Source of the DNA: Gammaproteobacteria bacterium
Lineage (GTDB): Bacteria > Pseudomonadota > Gammaproteobacteria > 21-64-14
Length of the DNA: 37,251 bases
Assembly (NCBI GenBank): GCA_027013145.1
Contig: JALUXX010000058.1
Coordinates: 1 to 37,251, forward strand
Direction: 5' to 3'
Made by a program: the position numbers and the translations under genes. Shown one piece after another: positions 7,800-19,215 of this stretch. Within the stretch, counting starts at the first letter, position 1. Each line of letters opens with the position of its first letter. The notes under the pieces are model-generated. The model ran no database searches, was not told where the DNA came from, and saw only the letters and a program-made list of their open reading frames with translations.

Positions 7800-8281
7800 C
7801 CGAGTCACCGCTGCCGGTCCTACAGGAGCGTGGCTGGGTCACGACCTCGGTGGACCGTCTCGTGAACTGGGCGCGCACCGGCTCGATGTGGCCGATGACC
7901 TTCGGCCTCGCCTGCTGTGCCGTCGAGATGATGCATACGGCCGCGGCGCGCTATGACCTCGATCGCTTCGGCATGATCTTCCGCCCGAGCCCGCGCCAGT
8001 CGGACGTGATGATCGTCGCGGGGACGCTCGTCAACAAGATGGCGCCGGCGCTGCGCAAGGTCTACGATCAGATGGCGGAGCCCAAGTGGGTGATCTCCAT
8101 GGGCTCGTGCGCCAACGGCGGGGGTTACTACCACTATTCCTATTCGGTCGTGCGCGGTTGCGACCGTATCGTCCCGGTCGACATCTATGTCCCGGGCTGC
8201 CCGCCTACGGCCGAGGCCCTCTTCTACGGAATCTTGCAGCTCCACAACAAAATCCGCCGCACCAACACGATCGCCCGCTGA
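7790..8281 (+). CDS. nuoB: NADH-quinone oxidoreductase subunit B
   Basis: The peripheral-arm subunit that holds cluster N2, the last iron-sulfur centre before quinone, at 163 residues. Ligand motifs are present: the tandem cysteines in [11 protein letters not shown] (about residues 39-45), [16 protein letters not shown], and [11 protein letters not shown]. The start ATG at 7790 lies inside the end of nuoA (overlap of 10 bases), with GGGGGG upstream; in-frame earlier codons exist only inside nuoA. nuoC follows after 10 bases. Confidence 0.97.
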   Translation: MGIAESPLPVLQERGWVTTSVDRLVNWARTGSMWPMTFGLACCAVEMMHTAAARYDLDRFGMIFRPSPRQSDVMIVAGTLVNKMAPALRKVYDQMAEPKWVISMGSCANGGGYYHYSYSVVRGCDRIVPVDIYVPGCPPTAEALFYGILQLHNKIRRTNTIAR

Positions 8282-8291
8282 CGGACCGGCC

Positions 8292-9017
8292 ATGGCAGAG
8301 ACGATCGAAGATGGGGCGCAGCGCCTGCGGGACCGGTTCAAGGATGCACTGACCTCCGTCGTCGTGGCCCACGGCGAATGCACGGCCGAGGTTCCTGCGG
8401 CGCGCCTGCTCGAGGTGTGCACGGCGCTGCGCGACGAGCCGGATTTCGGCTTCGATGAGTTGATCGACCTGTGCGGCGTGGACTACGCCGAATACGGGGA
8501 GGCGGAGTGGATCGCGCGGGAGGCCACGGGGCGCGGCTTCAGCCGCGGGGTGCGCGGGCCCGAGGACGAACTGCGCGAGACGCCGCGCGCGCCGAGCCCG
8601 CGGTTCGCGGTGGTCTATCATCTGCTCTCGCTCCCGCGCAACCGCCGCCTGCGTCTGCGCACGTACGCGCCGGACGCCGATTTCCCGGTGGTGCCGTCGG
8701 TGAACGAGGTGTGGAACAGCGCCGACTGGTTCGAGCGCGAGGCCTTCGACCTCTTCGGCATCGTCTTCGAGGGGCACCCGGATCTGCGCCGGATCCTGAC
8801 CGACTACGGCTTCGTGGGCCATCCTTTTCGCAAGGACTTCCCCCTCAGCGGCACCGTCGAGGTGCGCTACGATCCGGAGCGCGCGCGCGTCGTCTACGAG
8901 CCGGTCAGTATCGAGCCGCGCGTGCTGGTGCCGCGGGTGATCCGCCACGATCATCGCTATGACGTCGACCGGCCCGAGGACGAGGGCCGCGAGGCGGCGG
9001 GGACGAAGCGGCCGTGA
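8292..9017 (+). CDS. nuoC: NADH-quinone oxidoreductase subunit C
   Basis: The 30-kDa hydrophilic subunit of complex I (241 residues), separate from NuoD as in most bacteria apart from the enterics. The conserved core runs [55 protein letters not shown] (split here as one motif region, residues about 137-172), then [12 protein letters not shown]. Between the N-terminal domain and this core is an Arg/Glu-rich insertion (about residues 65-97) seen in other proteobacterial NuoC proteins. The C-terminal tail is acidic and variable. Confidence 0.95.
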   Translation: MAETIEDGAQRLRDRFKDALTSVVVAHGECTAEVPAARLLEVCTALRDEPDFGFDELIDLCGVDYAEYGEAEWIAREATGRGFSRGVRGPEDELRETPRAPSPRFAVVYHLLSLPRNRRLRLRTYAPDADFPVVPSVNEVWNSADWFEREAFDLFGIVFEGHPDLRRILTDYGFVGHPFRKDFPLSGTVEVRYDPERARVVYEPVSIEPRVLVPRVIRHDHRYDVDRPEDEGREAAGTKRP

Positions 9018-9077
9018 GGGGCGTTGCCGGTACCAGCGGCGTGCGCGTGGACGGCCCGGATTCCGCGGGAGGCGCCC

Positions 9078-10331
9078 GTGCCTGAGATCCGCAATCTGAC
9101 GATGAACTTCGGCCCTCAGCACCCGGCGGCCCACGGGGTGTTGCGCCTGGTCCTGGAGATGGACGGCGAGGTTATCGTGCGCGCCGACCCGCACATCGGA
9201 CTGCTGCACCGTGCGACCGAGAAGCTCGCCGAGAGCAAGCCCTACAACCAGAGCATCGGTTACATGGACCGGTTGGATTACGTGTCCATGATGTGCAACG
9301 AGCACGCCTACGTGCTCGCCATGGAAAAGCTGTTGGGGATCGAGCCGCCGTTGCGCGCTCAATACATCCGCGTGATGTTCGACGAGATCACGCGCATCCT
9401 TAATCACCTGCTGTGGCTCGGTACGCACGCCCTCGACGTGGGCGCGATGACTGTCTTCCTGTATTGCTTCCGCGAGCGCGAGGACCTGTTCGACTGCTAC
9501 GAGGCGGTGTCGGGCGCGCGCATGCACGCGACGTATTACCGCCCGGGCGGCGTGTATCGGGATCTGCCCGAGCGCATGCCGCAGTACCAGCCTTCGCGCT
9601 GGCGCAGCGCCCGCGACCTCAAGCGGATGAACCGGGCGCGGCAGGGATCGCTGCTGGATTTCATCGAGGATTTCACGGAGCGCTTTCCCCGTTACATCGA
9701 GGAATACGAGGCGTTGCTCACGGAGAACCGTATCTGGAAGCAGCGCACTGTGGGCATCGGCGTGGTGTCCCCCGAGCGCGCACGCCAGCTCGGCTTCACC
9801 GGCCCGATGCTGCGCGGCTCCGGGGTCGAGTGGGATCTGCGCAAGAAGCAGCCGTACGAGGTCTACGACCGGCTGGACTTCGACATCCCGGTCGGGACGA
9901 ACGGGGATTGCTACGACCGCTACCTCGTCCGCGTGGAGGAGATGCGTCAGTCCAACCGCATCGTGCGCCAGTGCGTCGAATGGCTGCGCGCCAATCCGGG
10001 GCCGGTGATGGTCGCGGACCACAAGGTCGCCCCTCCCCCGCGCGAGGAGATGAAGGCGGACATGGAGGCCCTGATCCATCACTTCAAGCTGTTTACCGAG
10101 GGCTTCTGCATCCCGGAGGGGGAGACCTACGCGGCGGTCGAGCACCCGAAGGGGGAGTTCGGGATCTATCTGATCTCCGACGGCGCCAACAAGCCCTACC
10201 GGCTGAAGATTCGGGCGCCCGGGTTCGCCCACCTGGCGGCGCTCGACGAGATGGCGCGCGGCCATATGTTGCAGGACTGCGTGGCGCTGATCGGCACGCT
10301 GGATGTCGTCTTCGGGGAGATCGACCGCTGA
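9078..10331 (+). CDS. nuoD: NADH-quinone oxidoreductase subunit D
   Basis: The 49-kDa subunit that forms the quinone pocket with NuoB (417 residues, the usual length). Key segments are [20 protein letters not shown] at residues 7-26, whose His and nearby Tyr line the quinone site, then [13 protein letters not shown], and a C-terminal [10 protein letters not shown] chose GTG at 9078 because GGGAGG lies just upstream and the conserved PEIRN start follows; an ATG at 9024 would add 18 unconserved residues. nuoE follows after 31 bases. Confidence 0.97.
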   Translation: MPEIRNLTMNFGPQHPAAHGVLRLVLEMDGEVIVRADPHIGLLHRATEKLAESKPYNQSIGYMDRLDYVSMMCNEHAYVLAMEKLLGIEPPLRAQYIRVMFDEITRILNHLLWLGTHALDVGAMTVFLYCFREREDLFDCYEAVSGARMHATYYRPGGVYRDLPERMPQYQPSRWRSARDLKRMNRARQGSLLDFIEDFTERFPRYIEEYEALLTENRIWKQRTVGIGVVSPERARQLGFTGPMLRGSGVEWDLRKKQPYEVYDRLDFDIPVGTNGDCYDRYLVRVEEMRQSNRIVRQCVEWLRANPGPVMVADHKVAPPPREEMKADMEALIHHFKLFTEGFCIPEGETYAAVEHPKGEFGIYLISDGANKPYRLKIRAPGFAHLAALDEMARGHMLQDCVALIGTLDVVFGEIDR

Positions 10332-10362
10332 ACTCAGCGGCGGATACGGGATCGGTTTGAAT

Positions 10363-10881
10363 ATGACGCAGAGCGAACAGACGGCGACTGGCGGGCGGGC
10401 GGCGGCCTTGACCCCCGCATCGCGCAAGGCGATCGACCTTTGGGTCGCCAAATATCCGCGCGAGCAACGACAGTCGGCGGTGCTTTCGGCGCTCACCATC
10501 GCCCAGGAACAGAACGGCGGCTGGCTGACGACGGAACTCATGGACGCGGTTGCGGACTACCTCGGGATGCCCCGCGTGTCCGTCTATGAGGTCGCCAGCT
10601 TCTACTCGATGTTGGACACTCGCCCGGTCGGGCGGCACAAGGTCTCGATCTGCAACAATATCTCCTGCATGCTCTGCGGCGGGGACGAGATCATCCGGTA
10701 CGTCGAGCGCAAGCTCGGGATCCGCCTCGGAGACACGACCCCGGACGGGCGGATTACGCTGAAGGTCGAGGAGGAATGCCTTGCGGCCTGCGCCGGGGCC
10801 CCGATGATGACGGTGGACGGCCATTACCACGAGCATCTGACCCCGGAAAAGGTCGATGCCATCCTGGACGCGTTGGAGTAA
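10363..10881 (+). CDS. nuoE: NADH-quinone oxidoreductase subunit E
   Basis: The 24-kDa subunit carrying the off-pathway [2Fe-2S] cluster N1a, 172 residues. The thioredoxin-like domain contains the four ligands in [10 protein letters not shown] (first and second cysteines used in the C-x4-C pattern) and [11 protein letters not shown]. The N-terminal helical part includes [16 protein letters not shown] and [11 protein letters not shown], both family hallmarks. The start is the ATG at 10363; an in-frame ATG at 10303 lies inside nuoD. It works with NuoF and NuoG as the NADH dehydrogenase module. nuoF starts 4 bases after the stop. Confidence 0.95.
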   Translation: MTQSEQTATGGRAAALTPASRKAIDLWVAKYPREQRQSAVLSALTIAQEQNGGWLTTELMDAVADYLGMPRVSVYEVASFYSMLDTRPVGRHKVSICNNISCMLCGGDEIIRYVERKLGIRLGDTTPDGRITLKVEEECLAACAGAPMMTVDGHYHEHLTPEKVDAILDALE

Positions 10882-10885
10882 GGCG

Positions 10886-12190
10886 ATGGCCGACGAAATC
10901 TGCTTCGCGACGCGGCGCTACGACGAGCCCTGGACGCTCGAGACCTACCGCAAGGTCGGCGGGTATGAGGCGTGGGAGAAGATCCTGCGCGAGAAGATCC
11001 CGCCGGAGCAGGTCATCGAGATGGTCAAGAAGTCAGCGCTGCGCGGGCGGGGCGGGGCGGGGTTTCCGACCGGTCTCAAGTGGAGCTTCATGCCGCGCAA
11101 CGCCCCGGTCCAGAAATATCTCGTCTGCAACTCCGACGAGAGCGAGCCCGGTACCTGCAAGGACCGCGACATCCTGCGGTTCAATCCGCACGCGGTGGTC
11201 GAAGGAATGGCGATCGCGGGCTATGCGATGGGCGCCACCGTCGGGTACAACTACCTGCGCGGCGAGTTCCATCACGAGCCCTTCGAGCGCTTCGAGGGTG
11301 CGTTGCACGAGGCACGCGCCGCGGGATACCTGGGGCGCGACATACTGGGTTCGGGCGTGGACTTCGAGGCGCACGCGCACCTCGGGGCCGGGGCCTATAT
11401 CTGCGGCGAGGAGACGGCGCTGCTCGAGTCCCTGGAGGGAAAGAAGGGCCAGCCGCGTTTCAAGCCGCCGTTTCCCGCGAATTTCGGGCTCTATGGACGC
11501 CCGACGACGATCAACAACACCGAGACGCTGGCCTCGGTGCCGTCGATCATCCGCAACGGGCCGGAGTGGTTCCTGAACCTGGGGCGGCCGAACAACGGTG
11601 GGGTCAAGGTGTTCTCCGTGTCCGGGCACGTCAATCGCCCGGGTAACTACGAGATCCCGCTCGGAACGCCGTTCAAGGACCTGCTCGCGCTCGCCGGCGG
11701 CGTACGCCACGGCCATATCCTCAAAGCGGTCATCCCGGGCGGGTCTTCCATGAAGGTGTTGCCCGCGCACGTGATCATGGAAACGGACATGGACTACGAC
11801 TCGCTGCAGAAGGCGGGATCGGGGCTCGGTTCGGGCGGCGTGATCGTGATGGACGACAGCACCTGTATGGTTCGGGCGCTGATGCGCATCTCGCGCTTCT
11901 ACTATGCGGAGTCCTGCGGCCAGTGCACGCCCTGCCGCGAGGGTTGCGGCTGGTTGCATCGGGTCCTCTCGCGCATCGAGAACGGCGCCGGACGTCCGGA
12001 GGATCTGGACCTGCTGGTGAGCGCGGCCGGGCAGATCGAGGGTCACACGATCTGTGCCTTCGGGGACGCGGCGGCATGGCCGGTGCAGAGCTTCATACGG
12101 CATTTCCGGGAGGAGTTCGAGTACCATATCGAACACAAGCGCTGCCTGGTGGACGCCGGCGGTGCCGCGGGACGAGGAGCGGCGGCGTGA
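10886..12190 (+). CDS. nuoF: NADH-quinone oxidoreductase subunit F (NADH- and FMN-binding)
   Basis: The catalytic entry subunit of complex I, 434 residues: it oxidises NADH with FMN and feeds the iron-sulfur chain through cluster N3. Visible motifs are the FMN-binding [13 protein letters not shown] (about 54-66), [14 protein letters not shown], the NADH-binding [16 protein letters not shown] (about 171-186), and the N3 ligands in [13 protein letters not shown] and [14 protein letters not shown] short Ala/Gly tail ends the protein. Its stop overlaps the GTG of nuoG by 3 bases. Confidence 0.97.
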   Translation: MADEICFATRRYDEPWTLETYRKVGGYEAWEKILREKIPPEQVIEMVKKSALRGRGGAGFPTGLKWSFMPRNAPVQKYLVCNSDESEPGTCKDRDILRFNPHAVVEGMAIAGYAMGATVGYNYLRGEFHHEPFERFEGALHEARAAGYLGRDILGSGVDFEAHAHLGAGAYICGEETALLESLEGKKGQPRFKPPFPANFGLYGRPTTINNTETLASVPSIIRNGPEWFLNLGRPNNGGVKVFSVSGHVNRPGNYEIPLGTPFKDLLALAGGVRHGHILKAVIPGGSSMKVLPAHVIMETDMDYDSLQKAGSGLGSGGVIVMDDSTCMVRALMRISRFYYAESCGQCTPCREGCGWLHRVLSRIENGAGRPEDLDLLVSAAGQIEGHTICAFGDAAAWPVQSFIRHFREEFEYHIEHKRCLVDAGGAAGRGAAA

Positions 12191-14589
12191 GCGCGAAACC
12201 CGAAATCCACGACGATCAGGTCACCGTGGAGATCGACGGGGTCGCCTACCGGGCGCGCAAGGGCGAGATGATCATTCGCGTCGCCGATGCCGCCGGCGTC
12301 GTCATTCCGCGTTTCTGCTATCACCCCAAGCTCCCCGTGGCGGCGAACTGCCGCATGTGTCTGGTCGAGGTCGAGCGGGCGCCGAAGCCGTTGCCGGCGT
12401 GCGCCACGCCGGTCACCGACGGTATGAAAGTCTTCACGCGTTCGCCGCGGGCGATCGCGGCGCAGAAAGCGGTGATGGAGTTTTTGTTGATCAACCACCC
12501 GCTGGACTGCCCGATCTGCGACCAGGGTGGGGAGTGCGAGCTGCAGGATCTCTCGCTGGGGTTCGGGTCGAGCGTGTCGCGCTTCGCGGAGAAGAAGCGG
12601 GTCGTCGCAGACCACGATCTCGGACCGCTGATCGCGACGGATATGACGCGCTGCATCCACTGTACGCGCTGCATACGCTTCCTCGAGGTGATCGCGGGGC
12701 AGAAGGAACTCGGCGGTATCGGCCGCGGGGAGCACATGCGCATCGACACTTACGTCGAGCGGGCGATCGGCTCGGAGATGTCCGGCAACGTCATCGACGT
12801 CTGCCCAGTGGGGGCGCTCACCTCCAAGCCCTTCCGCTTCACGGCGCGCGCGTGGGAACTGCGCGAATACGCGGCCGTCGCACCCCACGACTCGATGGGC
12901 TCGCATATCGCCCTGCACACCCGTGGCGGACGGGTCATGCGCGTGGTGCCGCGCGAGGAGGAGTCGATCAACGAGGTCTGGATCTCCGACCGCGATCGCT
13001 ACTCTTATCAGGGACTATATGCCGCGGACCGGCTCACCGCGCCGATGGTGCGCCGCGGCGACCGCCTCGAGCCGGTCGAGTGGGATGTCGCCCTCGAGGC
13101 GGTTGCGGACGGTCTGCGCCGCGCGGTGACGGAGGGCGGGCCCGACGCGATCGGCGTCCTGGTCTCGCCCACCGCGACCCTGGAGGAGCTCTATCTGCTC
13201 AACCGCCTGGTGCGCGGCCTGGGTTCTTCGAACATCGACCACCGCCTGCGCCAGACGGACTTCCGGAATCAGGAGCAGGCACCGGCCTTTCCGTCGCTGG
13301 GCCTGCCCATCGAAGCCCTGGAGCGCGTCGACGCCGCACTGCTCGTCGGCTCCAACGTGCGCCACGAACAGCCCATCGCAGCGCACCGCCTGCGCAAGGC
13401 GGCGCTCGCCGGTGCGAAGGTGCTGTTCGTCAATCCGCTGGACTTCGAATTCCACTTTCCCGTGGCGGAAAGAATCGTCGCCGATCCGGCAGGGATGGTC
13501 CGCGCCGTCGCCGGAATCGCCAAGGCCCTGGGCGCGGGCGGCGCCGGCGACACCCCGGCGGCGCGCGACTTCCTCAAGGAGATCCGGCCCGCGCCGGCCG
13601 AACGCGCCATCGCACAGGCGCTCAGGGAGGGGGAACGTGCGAGCGTCCTGCTCGGTGCGCTCGCCGCCGCGCACCCCGATTATTCCTTGTTGCGCGCACT
13701 GGCGATGCGGATCGCGGCCGCCGCCGGGGCGACCTTCGGCGAGCTGCCCGAGGCGGCCAACAGCGCCGGCGCGTGGATCGCGGGTGCGGTCCCGCACCGC
13801 GATGCGGGGGCGGTCCCGGTGCTTCCCGCGGGACGGGATGCGCGCGCGATGATCGAGTCCCCGCCGCAGGCGCTGGTGCTGTTCAACGTCGAACCCGAGT
13901 TCGATTGTCACGATGCGGCCGCGGCGCGCCGCGCGGCGCACGCGAGTGCGTTCACCGTCGTGATGGGGTCGTATGGAAGCGAGGCCGCGCGGGAGTACGC
14001 CGACGTGCTGCTGCCCGTCGCCGCCTTCGCCGAAACCTCGGGGACTTTCGTGAACGCCGAAGGGCGCTGGCAGGGTTTTCGCGGGGCCGCGACCCCGCCC
14101 GGAGAAGCACGTCCGGGCTGGAAAGTCCTGCGCGTGTTGGGTAACCTCCTCGGGCTTCCGGGGTTCGACTACGCGGATTCCGCGCAGGTGTGCGACGAGT
14201 TGCGCGCGAAGGCGGGCGGCCTGACGGCGGAGTGGCGGGGCGAACCCGGGGACATCGACATCGTGGAAAGCGCGCGGGTGACGGGGCTGTTCCGGATCGG
14301 GGAGGCTCCGATCTATCGCACCGACCCACTGGTGCGGCGGGCGTCGGCGCTACAGAAGACCGAACTCGCGCGTGATGCGGTATGCCGGATCGCGCCGAAG
14401 GAGGCGGCGCGTCTGGGGCTGGCCGATGCGGCGCGTGTCGAGGTCATGCAGGGGGAGGCGCACGCGGTGCTGCCGCTGGTGGTGGACGAGCGGGTCCCGG
14501 AGGGTTGCGCTTGGATCCCGGCGGCGACGCCCGGGAGCGCCGCGTTGGGGCCTAGCATCGGGCCGGTGTCGCTGCGGGTGGCGCCGTGA
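12187..14589 (+). CDS. nuoG: NADH-quinone oxidoreductase subunit G
   Basis: The largest peripheral subunit (800 residues). The N-terminal [2Fe-2S] domain has [20 protein letters not shown] in pieces (N1b), followed by [18 protein letters not shown] (His/Cys ligands of N5) and [11 protein letters not shown] with [10 protein letters not shown] (N4). The remaining 550 residues are a molybdopterin-oxidoreductase-like domain. The extra cysteines of the E. coli-type cluster N7 are absent: the corresponding stretch, after [15 protein letters not shown], has no Cys. Like the mitochondrial homologue, this one should therefore lack N7. The start GTG at 12187 overlaps the nuoF stop (GTGA), a normal translational coupling. 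Confidence 0.95.
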   Translation: MSAKPEIHDDQVTVEIDGVAYRARKGEMIIRVADAAGVVIPRFCYHPKLPVAANCRMCLVEVERAPKPLPACATPVTDGMKVFTRSPRAIAAQKAVMEFLLINHPLDCPICDQGGECELQDLSLGFGSSVSRFAEKKRVVADHDLGPLIATDMTRCIHCTRCIRFLEVIAGQKELGGIGRGEHMRIDTYVERAIGSEMSGNVIDVCPVGALTSKPFRFTARAWELREYAAVAPHDSMGSHIALHTRGGRVMRVVPREEESINEVWISDRDRYSYQGLYAADRLTAPMVRRGDRLEPVEWDVALEAVADGLRRAVTEGGPDAIGVLVSPTATLEELYLLNRLVRGLGSSNIDHRLRQTDFRNQEQAPAFPSLGLPIEALERVDAALLVGSNVRHEQPIAAHRLRKAALAGAKVLFVNPLDFEFHFPVAERIVADPAGMVRAVAGIAKALGAGGAGDTPAARDFLKEIRPAPAERAIAQALREGERASVLLGALAAAHPDYSLLRALAMRIAAAAGATFGELPEAANSAGAWIAGAVPHRDAGAVPVLPAGRDARAMIESPPQALVLFNVEPEFDCHDAAAARRAAHASAFTVVMGSYGSEAAREYADVLLPVAAFAETSGTFVNAEGRWQGFRGAATPPGEARPGWKVLRVLGNLLGLPGFDYADSAQVCDELRAKAGGLTAEWRGEPGDIDIVESARVTGLFRIGEAPIYRTDPLVRRASALQKTELARDAVCRIAPKEAARLGLADAARVEVMQGEAHAVLPLVVDERVPEGCAWIPAATPGSAALGPSIGPVSLRVAP

Positions 14590-14623
14590 CGATCGGTGCA
14601 CCGGGAAACGGGGAGGCGGCGCG

Positions 14624-15679
14624 ATGACCGCCACTTTGCTCGAGTTCTGGAACGGGCTGCCGGAGGATTTTCGCATCCCGGTGCTCATCCTGCTCAAGAT
14701 CGTCGCCATCCTGGTCCCGCTGATGCTTTCCGTGGCCTATCTGACCTTCGCGGAGCGCAAGATCATCGGGTACATGCAGATCCGCATCGGACCTCAACGG
14801 GTAGGCCCGCGCGGCTGGCTGCAGCCCATCGCCGACGCACTCAAACTCCTGCTCAAGGAGATCATCGTCCCGGCGAACGCCAACCGCTTCCTGTTCCTGC
14901 TGGCCCCGGTGCTGAGCATCGGCCCGGCCCTGGCGGCGTGGTCGGTGATGCCCTTCGGACACGGCATGGTACTCGCGAACGTGGACGCCGGGCTGCTGTT
15001 CCTGCTGGCGCTGACGTCCATGGGCGTCTACGGAGTCATCATCGCCGGGTGGGCGTCGAACTCAAAGTACGCGTTTCTCGGCGCGATGCGTTCGGCCGCG
15101 CAGATGGTGGCCTACGAGATCGCCATGGGCTTCGCCTTGGTCGGCGCGCTCATGGCCGGCGGCAGCCTCAATCTCGGCAAGATCGTGCTCGCCCAGCAGG
15201 GCGGGGTGCTGCACTGGTTCTGGCTGCCGCTGCTGCCGCTGTTCTTCATCTATTTCATCTCCGGGGTCGCAGAGACGAACCGCGCGCCGTTCGACGTGGC
15301 GGAGGGCGAGTCGGAGATCGTCGCGGGATTCCACGTCGAGTACTCGGGTATGGCCTTCGCCGTGTTCTTCCTGGCCGAGTACGCGAACATGATCCTGATC
15401 TCCACCCTCGCGGCGGTCCTGTTTCTCGGGGGCTGGTTGTCGCCGTTCGAGGGGACCGGGTGGCAGGCCTACGTGAACTGGGTGCCGGGGACGGTCTGGC
15501 TGCTGCTCAAGGCCGCCGGGTTCCTGTTCCTGTTTCTGTGGTTCCGCGCGACCTTCCCCCGCTACCGCTATGACCAGATCATGCGCCTGGGGTGGAAGGT
15601 GTTCATTCCGATCACGATCGTCTGGCTGTTCCTGGAGGGGTTTGCGATCCTCTTCCACCTGCAGCCCTGGTTTGCGTGA
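14624..15679 (+). CDS. nuoH: NADH-quinone oxidoreductase subunit H
   Basis: The membrane subunit joining the peripheral and membrane arms, at 351 residues with eight or nine helices. Conserved features are [20 protein letters not shown] (about 45-64), [14 protein letters not shown], and the acidic quinone-channel loop [20 protein letters not shown] (about 217-236). The ATG at 14624 follows GGGGAGG. It links proton pumping to quinone reduction. nuoI follows after 11 bases. Confidence 0.97.
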   Translation: MTATLLEFWNGLPEDFRIPVLILLKIVAILVPLMLSVAYLTFAERKIIGYMQIRIGPQRVGPRGWLQPIADALKLLLKEIIVPANANRFLFLLAPVLSIGPALAAWSVMPFGHGMVLANVDAGLLFLLALTSMGVYGVIIAGWASNSKYAFLGAMRSAAQMVAYEIAMGFALVGALMAGGSLNLGKIVLAQQGGVLHWFWLPLLPLFFIYFISGVAETNRAPFDVAEGESEIVAGFHVEYSGMAFAVFFLAEYANMILISTLAAVLFLGGWLSPFEGTGWQAYVNWVPGTVWLLLKAAGFLFLFLWFRATFPRYRYDQIMRLGWKVFIPITIVWLFLEGFAILFHLQPWFA

Positions 15680-15690
15680 GGTCGCCGTCT

Positions 15691-16179
15691 ATGCGCACAC
15701 TACGCAACTACGTCAAGAGCCTGTTCCTGTGGGAGCTATTCATGGGGCTGCGGGTCACCGGGCGGTATCTGTTCGCGCGCAAGGTGACCCTGATGTACCC
15801 CGAGGAGAAGACCCCCCAGTCGCCGCGGTTTCGCGGGCTCCACGCCCTGCGCCGCTATCCCAACGGCGAGGAGCGCTGCATCGCCTGCAAGCTGTGCGAG
15901 GCGGTATGCCCGGCGCTGGCGATCACCATCGAGTCGGAGCCGCGCGCGGACGGGACACGCCGGACGACCCGGTACGACATCGACCTGTTCAAGTGCATCT
16001 TCTGCGGCTTTTGCGAGGAATCCTGTCCGGTCGACTCGATCGTCGAGACGCGGATCTACGAATATCATTACGAAAATCGCGGCGAGCAGATCATCCACAA
16101 GGAGCAGTTGCTCGCCAACGGCGACCGTTACGAGGCGCAGCTTGCGGCGGATCGTGCGCAGGAGGCCCGCTACCGCTGA
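15691..16179 (+). CDS. nuoI: NADH-quinone oxidoreductase subunit I
   Basis: A 162-residue ferredoxin-like subunit with two [4Fe-4S] clusters (N6a and N6b) that pass electrons to NuoB. Both ligand sets are complete: [18 protein letters not shown] (about 61-78) and [18 protein letters not shown] (about 100-117). The N-terminal amphipathic region with [18 protein letters not shown] is the membrane-contact helix seen in the family. Confidence 0.97.
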   Translation: MRTLRNYVKSLFLWELFMGLRVTGRYLFARKVTLMYPEEKTPQSPRFRGLHALRRYPNGEERCIACKLCEAVCPALAITIESEPRADGTRRTTRYDIDLFKCIFCGFCEESCPVDSIVETRIYEYHYENRGEQIIHKEQLLANGDRYEAQLAADRAQEARYR

Positions 16180-16227
16180 ACGCGGGGTTGGCGGGTCGGG
16201 ACCGGGGTCGGGAACAAGAAACGAATC

Positions 16228-16833
16228 ATGACATTCGAGTTGTTCATTTTTTATCTGTTCGCGGCGGTACTGGTCTTCGCCGCACTGCGGGTGGTCACGG
16301 TGCGTAATCCCGTGCACGCCGTGCTGTTTCTGGTGCTGGCGTTCTTCTCGAGCGCGGCGCTCTGGTTGCTGCTCGAGGCCGAGTTCCTGGCGCTGGTCCT
16401 GGTGTTGGTATACGTCGGCGCGGTCATGGTGCTGTTCCTGTTCGTGGTGATGATGCTGGACATCAACGTCGCCGTTCTGCGCGAGGGGTTCACCCGCTAT
16501 CTGCCGGTCGGCCTCCTGGTCGGCCTGGCCATCGTCGCGGAAATGGGCTTGGTGCTCGTGCGCTACTTCGTGCTGCCCCCCGGCAGCGCCCCGAAGCCCG
16601 TGGGGCCCGATTTCTCCAACACCCGAATGCTGGGGGATCTGCTCTATACGCACTACGTGTACCCGTTCGAGATCGCCGCTGCGATCCTGCTGGTGGCGAT
16701 CGTCGCCGCGATCGCGCTGACCTTGCGCCGGCGCCCGGGCACCAAACATCAGGATCCGGCGGCGCAGATCGCTGTGCGCAGACGCGACCGGGTGCGGCTG
16801 GTCCGGATGGACGCAGAGAAGAAGCCGGAATGA
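16228..16833 (+). CDS. nuoJ: NADH-quinone oxidoreductase subunit J
   Basis: A membrane subunit of 201 residues with five helices. The first lies at residues 1-20, the third contains [21 protein letters not shown], which holds the pi-bulge helix and the conserved Glu/Tyr region before it ([16 protein letters not shown]). The last helix, [21 protein letters not shown], ends in a basic cytoplasmic tail of about 35 residues. It starts 48 bases after nuoI. Confidence 0.94.
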   Translation: MTFELFIFYLFAAVLVFAALRVVTVRNPVHAVLFLVLAFFSSAALWLLLEAEFLALVLVLVYVGAVMVLFLFVVMMLDINVAVLREGFTRYLPVGLLVGLAIVAEMGLVLVRYFVLPPGSAPKPVGPDFSNTRMLGDLLYTHYVYPFEIAAAILLVAIVAAIALTLRRRPGTKHQDPAAQIAVRRRDRVRLVRMDAEKKPE

Positions 16834-16912
16834 GCGGGAGACGCACACATCCGCGCCGGCGGGCGTCGGCGGCGGGGGACGCCGGCCCCGCGGGCGGAGG
16901 GGGCGGGCATCC

Positions 16913-17218
16913 ATGATCACGCTGCAGGATTATCTTGTGCTCGGGGCGATACTCTTCTGTGTGGGTGTCGCCGGGATCTTCCTCAATCGGAAGAACGTGA
17001 TCGTGCTGCTCATGTCCATCGAGCTGATGCTGCTCGCTGCGAACATGAACTTCGTTGCCTTTTCGTACTTCCTCGGCAACGCGGCCGGGCAGGTCTTCGT
17101 CTTCTTCATATTGACCGTCGCAGCGGCGGAGTCGGCGATCGGATTGGCGATTCTGGTGGTGCTGTTCCGTAACCGCCGCTCGATCAACGTCGAAGACATC
17201 GACACCCTGAAGGGCTGA
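16913..17218 (+). CDS. nuoK: NADH-quinone oxidoreductase subunit K
   Basis: A small three-helix subunit, 101 residues as usual. Its key charged residues are the buried glutamates in [20 protein letters not shown] (about residue 36) and [13 protein letters not shown] (about 72), needed for proton transfer. The spacer before it (79 bases) is the longest in the operon and very G-rich; GGAGGGGG lies just upstream of the ATG. Confidence 0.96.
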   Translation: MITLQDYLVLGAILFCVGVAGIFLNRKNVIVLLMSIELMLLAANMNFVAFSYFLGNAAGQVFVFFILTVAAAESAIGLAILVVLFRNRRSINVEDIDTLKG

Positions 17219-17243
17219 ACGGCGTTCGGGAGACACGTCCGGT

Positions 17244-19196
17244 ATGGAGAACATTTATCTGGCAATCGTGCTCGGACCGCTGGCGGGGGCGGTGGTCGCG
17301 GGCCTGCTCGGGCGCTGGATCGGGCGCGGCGGCGCCCACTGGGTGACGATCCTCGGCGTGGCGACCTCGTTTGCGCTCTCGCTGGTGGTCCTGTGGCACC
17401 TGGTGGTCGAAGGCGCGCCGGCATTCGACGGGTCGGTCTACACCTGGATGACGGCGGGCGGGATCCACTTCGAGATCGGCTTCCTCATCGATCGGTTGAG
17501 TGCCCTGATGATCGCCGTGGTCACCTTCGTGTCGCTGGCGGTGCACATCTACACTATCGGCTACATGCGTGAGGATCCGGGGTATATCCGGTTCTTCAGC
17601 TACATCGCGCTGTTCACCTTTGCGATGCTCATGCTGGTGATGTCGAACAACTTCCTTCAGCTCTTCTTCGGTTGGGAAGGGGTGGGACTCGTCTCCTATC
17701 TGCTGATCGGGTTCTGGTACGAGCGCGAGTCGGCGACCTTCGCCGCCCTCAAGGCCTTTCTGGTGAACCGCGTCGGGGATTTCGCCTTCGTGCTCGGAAT
17801 CGCCCTGGTCGTCATGTACTTCAACACTCTGAACTACGAGCCGGTGTTCCGCGTGGCGCCGCTCATGGCGGAGCTGTCGATCCAGGTCGTCCCGGGCATG
17901 GACTGGTCGGTGGTGACGCTGATCTGCCTGCTGTTGTTCGTGGGCGCCATGGCCAAATCCGCGCAGATTCCGCTGCACGTATGGCTGCCGGACTCCATGG
18001 AGGGCCCGACGCCGATCTCGGCCCTGATCCACGCCGCGACCATGGTGACCGCCGGGATCTTCATGGTGGCGCGGCTCTCTCCGCTGTTCGAGTATTCCCC
18101 GACGGCGCTCAACGTGATCCTGGTGCTTGGGGGGGCGACGGCCTTCTTCATGGGGCTGGTCGGCATCGTCCAGCACGACATCAAGCGGGTGATCGCCTAT
18201 TCGACGATTTCCCAGCTCGGTTACATGGCCGCTGCGCTCGGCGCGTCGGCTTATGCGGCCGCCATTTTCCATCTGATGACGCACGCCTTCTTCAAGGCGC
18301 TGCTGTTCCTCGGTGCGGGTTCGGTGATCATCGCGATGCATCACGACCAGGACATGCGTCACATGGGCGGCCTGCGCAAATACATGCCGATCACCTACAT
18401 CACTTTCCTGGTCGGTTCGCTGGCCCTGTGCGGGATACCGCCGTTTGCGGGGTTCTTCTCCAAGGACTCCATCATCGAGGCGGTGCACGCCTCGCAGCTT
18501 CCGGGCGCCCAGTTCGCCTATTACTGCGTGCTCGGGGGCGTGCTCGTGACCGCCCTCTATACGTTCCGTATGTTCTTTCTCGTCTTTCACGGCAAGGAGC
18601 GTATGGACGAGCACACCCGTTCGCACCTGCGCGAATCGCCCGCCGTCGTCACCGTGCCGCTGGTGATGCTGGCGATCCCCTCGGCGCTGGTGGGTTGGTA
18701 TACGATCCGGCCGATTCTCTTCGGTGGTTATTTCGGGAACTCGATCGCGGTGCTCCCCGCCCATAATGTCCTCGCGGAGGTTGGGCGCGACTTCCACGGC
18801 CCGGCGGTGATGGCGGAGCATTCAGTGCATACCCCGGCGCTGTGGCTGGCGCTGGGGGGCATTTTCCTGATGTGGGTGGTCTACTGGCTGCGCCCGGCGC
18901 TCGCGGGGATCCTGCGGCGGACCTTCCTCCCGATCTATTACATTCTCGAGCACAAGTATTGGTTCGATGATCTCAACGAGAAGGTGATCGCCGCCGGGGG
19001 GCGGCTCATGGGGCGGCTGCTGTGGCGCATCGGAGACGTACGGCTGATCGACGGCCTGATGGTCAACGGCAGCGCGTGGCTGGTCGGGCGGTGGGCCGCG
19101 ATCTCGCGCCGGATGCAGACGGGTTATCTCTACCATTACGCGTTTACGATGCTGATCGGCCTGCTGCTGTTCCTGAGCTGGTTCGTAGTCCGCTGA
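17244..19196 (+). CDS. nuoL: NADH-quinone oxidoreductase subunit L
   Basis: The distal antiporter-like proton pump subunit, 650 residues with 14 core helices plus the long lateral helix at the C-terminus. Conserved stretches are FGWEGVGLVSYLLIGFWYE near residue 140, AKSAQIPLHVWLPDSMEGP near 236 with the pumping lysine, LIHAATMVTAGIFM, and HDIKRVIAYSTISQLGYM near 311. The C-terminal 100 residues anchor the lateral helix. Its length and motifs are normal, so the pump is likely functional. Confidence 0.97.
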   Translation: MENIYLAIVLGPLAGAVVAGLLGRWIGRGGAHWVTILGVATSFALSLVVLWHLVVEGAPAFDGSVYTWMTAGGIHFEIGFLIDRLSALMIAVVTFVSLAVHIYTIGYMREDPGYIRFFSYIALFTFAMLMLVMSNNFLQLFFGWEGVGLVSYLLIGFWYERESATFAALKAFLVNRVGDFAFVLGIALVVMYFNTLNYEPVFRVAPLMAELSIQVVPGMDWSVVTLICLLLFVGAMAKSAQIPLHVWLPDSMEGPTPISALIHAATMVTAGIFMVARLSPLFEYSPTALNVILVLGGATAFFMGLVGIVQHDIKRVIAYSTISQLGYMAAALGASAYAAAIFHLMTHAFFKALLFLGAGSVIIAMHHDQDMRHMGGLRKYMPITYITFLVGSLALCGIPPFAGFFSKDSIIEAVHASQLPGAQFAYYCVLGGVLVTALYTFRMFFLVFHGKERMDEHTRSHLRESPAVVTVPLVMLAIPSALVGWYTIRPILFGGYFGNSIAVLPAHNVLAEVGRDFHGPAVMAEHSVHTPALWLALGGIFLMWVVYWLRPALAGILRRTFLPIYYILEHKYWFDDLNEKVIAAGGRLMGRLLWRIGDVRLIDGLMVNGSAWLVGRWAAISRRMQTGYLYHYAFTMLIGLLLFLSWFVVR

Positions 19197-19215
19197 CGGG
19201 GAAGGAAACGGACCG

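Noticed and set aside
8205-10541. Minus-strand open frame of about 778 codons across nuoB-nuoE
   Set aside because: It is antisense to four clear nuo genes; composition bias only.
17184-18821. Minus-strand open frame of about 545 codons across nuoL
   Set aside because: Antisense to conserved membrane motifs of NuoL; the product is a charged His/Arg-rich string.
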